A stretch of 32,222 nucleotides of DNA from Pseudomonadales bacterium (lineage in GTDB: Bacteria; Pseudomonadota; Gammaproteobacteria; Pseudomonadales; Azotimanducaceae): positions 1-32,222 of the forward strand of contig JAQWIX010000041.1 in the NCBI GenBank assembly GCA_029248675.1, in the 5' to 3' direction. Numbering within the stretch: position 1 is the stretch's first letter; each line of letters starts with the position of its first letter. Below, in pieces: positions 31,340-32,222 of the stretch. The translations under genes and the position numbers were made by a program. The notes below the pieces were generated by a model. That model made no database searches. It saw only the letters and a list, made by a program, of their open reading frames with translations, and was not told where the DNA came from.

Positions 31340-32222
31340 TCAGCACTAGCATAGTTAAACTTAAATCTTTGAAGAAATACGCGGCGGCGGCGCTGGCATT
31401 TGGTGCGGTTGTTTTTGCCCACCCCAGTCATGCAGAAGAAGCGGCGCCAGCGACGGATCTGGTTGTAAACGAAGCCAGTTCGTTAGATGAACTGCTAGAT
31501 AATGTAAAAGCACGCCGAGTTGTTGAGTCTCGTGAGAATACTGCTCGCGAGCGCCGTTTTGCCAATGAAAAAGCGGCTCAGGCTCGTTTGCTTAAAGAAG
31601 CTCAAGACGAACGCCTGCGAGAGGAGCGTCGTTCCGATCGATTGGAAACCCAATTCGAAGAAAATGAGATTCGAATCGGTAACTTGACCGAACAATTGGA
31701 CAAGCGTTTGGGAAGCCTGCGTGAACTCTTCGGTGTGCTGCAGCAGGTGGCAGGTGATACTCGGGGCGGATTCGAAGGCTCCATCGTCTCCAGCCAACAC
31801 GCCAATCGCGGCGAGTGGTTGGGCGCACTAGCGAAGAAGATGGGCACCTCTAGCCAGTTGGCGACCATCGATGAGATGGAAAGCCTGTGGTTTGAGCTAC
31901 AGCGTGAAATGACAGAATCAGGAAAGATTTCTAAATACCCGGGCACGATTACTAAGCTTTCGGGCGAGAAGGTTGATACCGAAATCGTGCGGGTCGGCTC
32001 ATTCGCCCTATTAGGGCAGGGCCAGTACCTACAGTGGGACGCCGACAGCCAGTCGATTGTTGAGCTTCCTCGTCAACCCACCGGTCGACATGTTTCGACT
32101 GCTCAGGATTTGCAAGATGCGGCTCCCGGTGAAGTGGTTGAATTCTCTGTAGACCCCACACGTGGCTCTTTGCTTGCGCTATTGATTCAAGCAGCCACCT
32201 TGGGTGAGCGTATTGGTTCGCC
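31336..32222 (+). CDS. TtpC-like ExbB/TolQ-family protein, N-terminal part (cut by window end)
   Basis: The first 295 codons of a frame that runs off the window. It starts with a signal peptide (basic start KLKSLKK, hydrophobic AAAALAFGAVVFA, cleavage after SHA near residue 33). A strongly charged coiled coil follows at about 50-120 (many Arg/Glu, for example RENTARERRFANEKAAQARL). Then comes a periplasmic domain with QYLQWDADSQ and a segment, SLLALLIQAATLGERIG, that leads toward the expected membrane part. This is the architecture of the long ExbB-like protein TtpC of TonB2 systems (about 450 residues), whose MotA/TolQ/ExbB domain would lie beyond the window. The family call therefore rests on N-terminal layout and on coupling to the DUF3450 gene. 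Confidence 0.78.
   Translation, partial: MISTSIVKLKSLKKYAAAALAFGAVVFAHPSHAEEAAPATDLVVNEASSLDELLDNVKARRVVESRENTARERRFANEKAAQARLLKEAQDERLREERRSDRLETQFEENEIRIGNLTEQLDKRLGSLRELFGVLQQVAGDTRGGFEGSIVSSQHANRGEWLGALAKKMGTSSQLATIDEMESLWFELQREMTESGKISKYPGTITKLSGEKVDTEIVRVGSFALLGQGQYLQWDADSQSIVELPRQPTGRHVSTAQDLQDAAPGEVVEFSVDPTRGSLLALLIQAATLGERIGS

Noticed and set aside
1-32222. Mobile elements, CRISPR arrays, tRNA or rRNA genes
   Set aside because: I looked for transposase motifs, regularly spaced repeats and tRNA-like folds and saw none; gene order is that of a stable core region.

Overview
The window is a contiguous piece of a gammaproteobacterial chromosome of moderate GC content. The core order exbB-exbD-msbA/lpxK-kdsB ... 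murB ... rne<>rluC ... maf<>yceD-rpmF-plsX-fabD-fabG-acpP-fabF-mltG-tmk-holB-tatD matches the layout I remember from Pseudomonas and, in large part, from E. coli. The lipid A genes show a Gram-negative envelope. No tRNA, rRNA, insertion sequence, phage gene or CRISPR array is visible. Genus cannot be set from the sequence alone; a marine, Pseudomonas-like lineage is my inference.

Layout. (1) 55-1251: a fold-type III PLP enzyme of the D-threonine aldolase/D-serine dehydratase group. (2) 1277-6101: an outer-membrane biogenesis operon with an ExbB/ExbD-type proton channel, then one reading frame that joins MsbA (lipid A flippase) to LpxK (lipid A 4'-kinase), then KdsB (CMP-Kdo synthesis). (3) 6139-8606: a 3-hydroxyacyl-CoA dehydrogenase-like SDR, an AlkB-type dioxygenase gene broken by one in-frame TAA, and murB starting with TTG on the stop of that gene. 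(4) 8567-13278: rne and rluC, divergent across a 935-base non-coding region. (5) 13361-19803: maf/yceF, then the ribosomal protein and fatty acid synthesis cluster. acpP has its own good promoter and a strong terminator. fabH and pabC are absent from their usual slots. (6) 19813-23128: mltG-tmk-holB-tatD. (7) 23170-26803: two peptidases, pepQ then a DPP IV-like enzyme, on the minus strand. (8) 26990-30094: FAD and iron-sulfur subunits of a molybdenum hydroxylase without the molybdenum subunit, a HAD-family protein and a dienelactone hydrolase. (9) 30563-end: a DUF3450 protein and a truncated TtpC-like ExbB protein, the likely start of a TonB2-type energy transduction operon.

How they fit together. 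Most of the window builds the envelope: acyl chains (plsX, fab genes, acpP), lipid A phosphorylation and flipping (the MsbA-LpxK fusion), Kdo activation (kdsB), peptidoglycan precursors and glycan processing (murB, mltG). Replication and RNA genes (tmk, holB, rne, rluC, rpmF) are interleaved, as usual for this cluster. The most unusual item is the 968-residue MsbA-LpxK protein, which would physically join the last cytoplasmic phosphorylation of the lipid A core to its export across the inner membrane. Secondary oddities are the nonsense-interrupted alkB-like gene upstream of an essential gene, a PlsX with altered signature motifs, a DNA polymerase III delta' subunit without its zinc module, and the orphan CoxM/CoxS pair.
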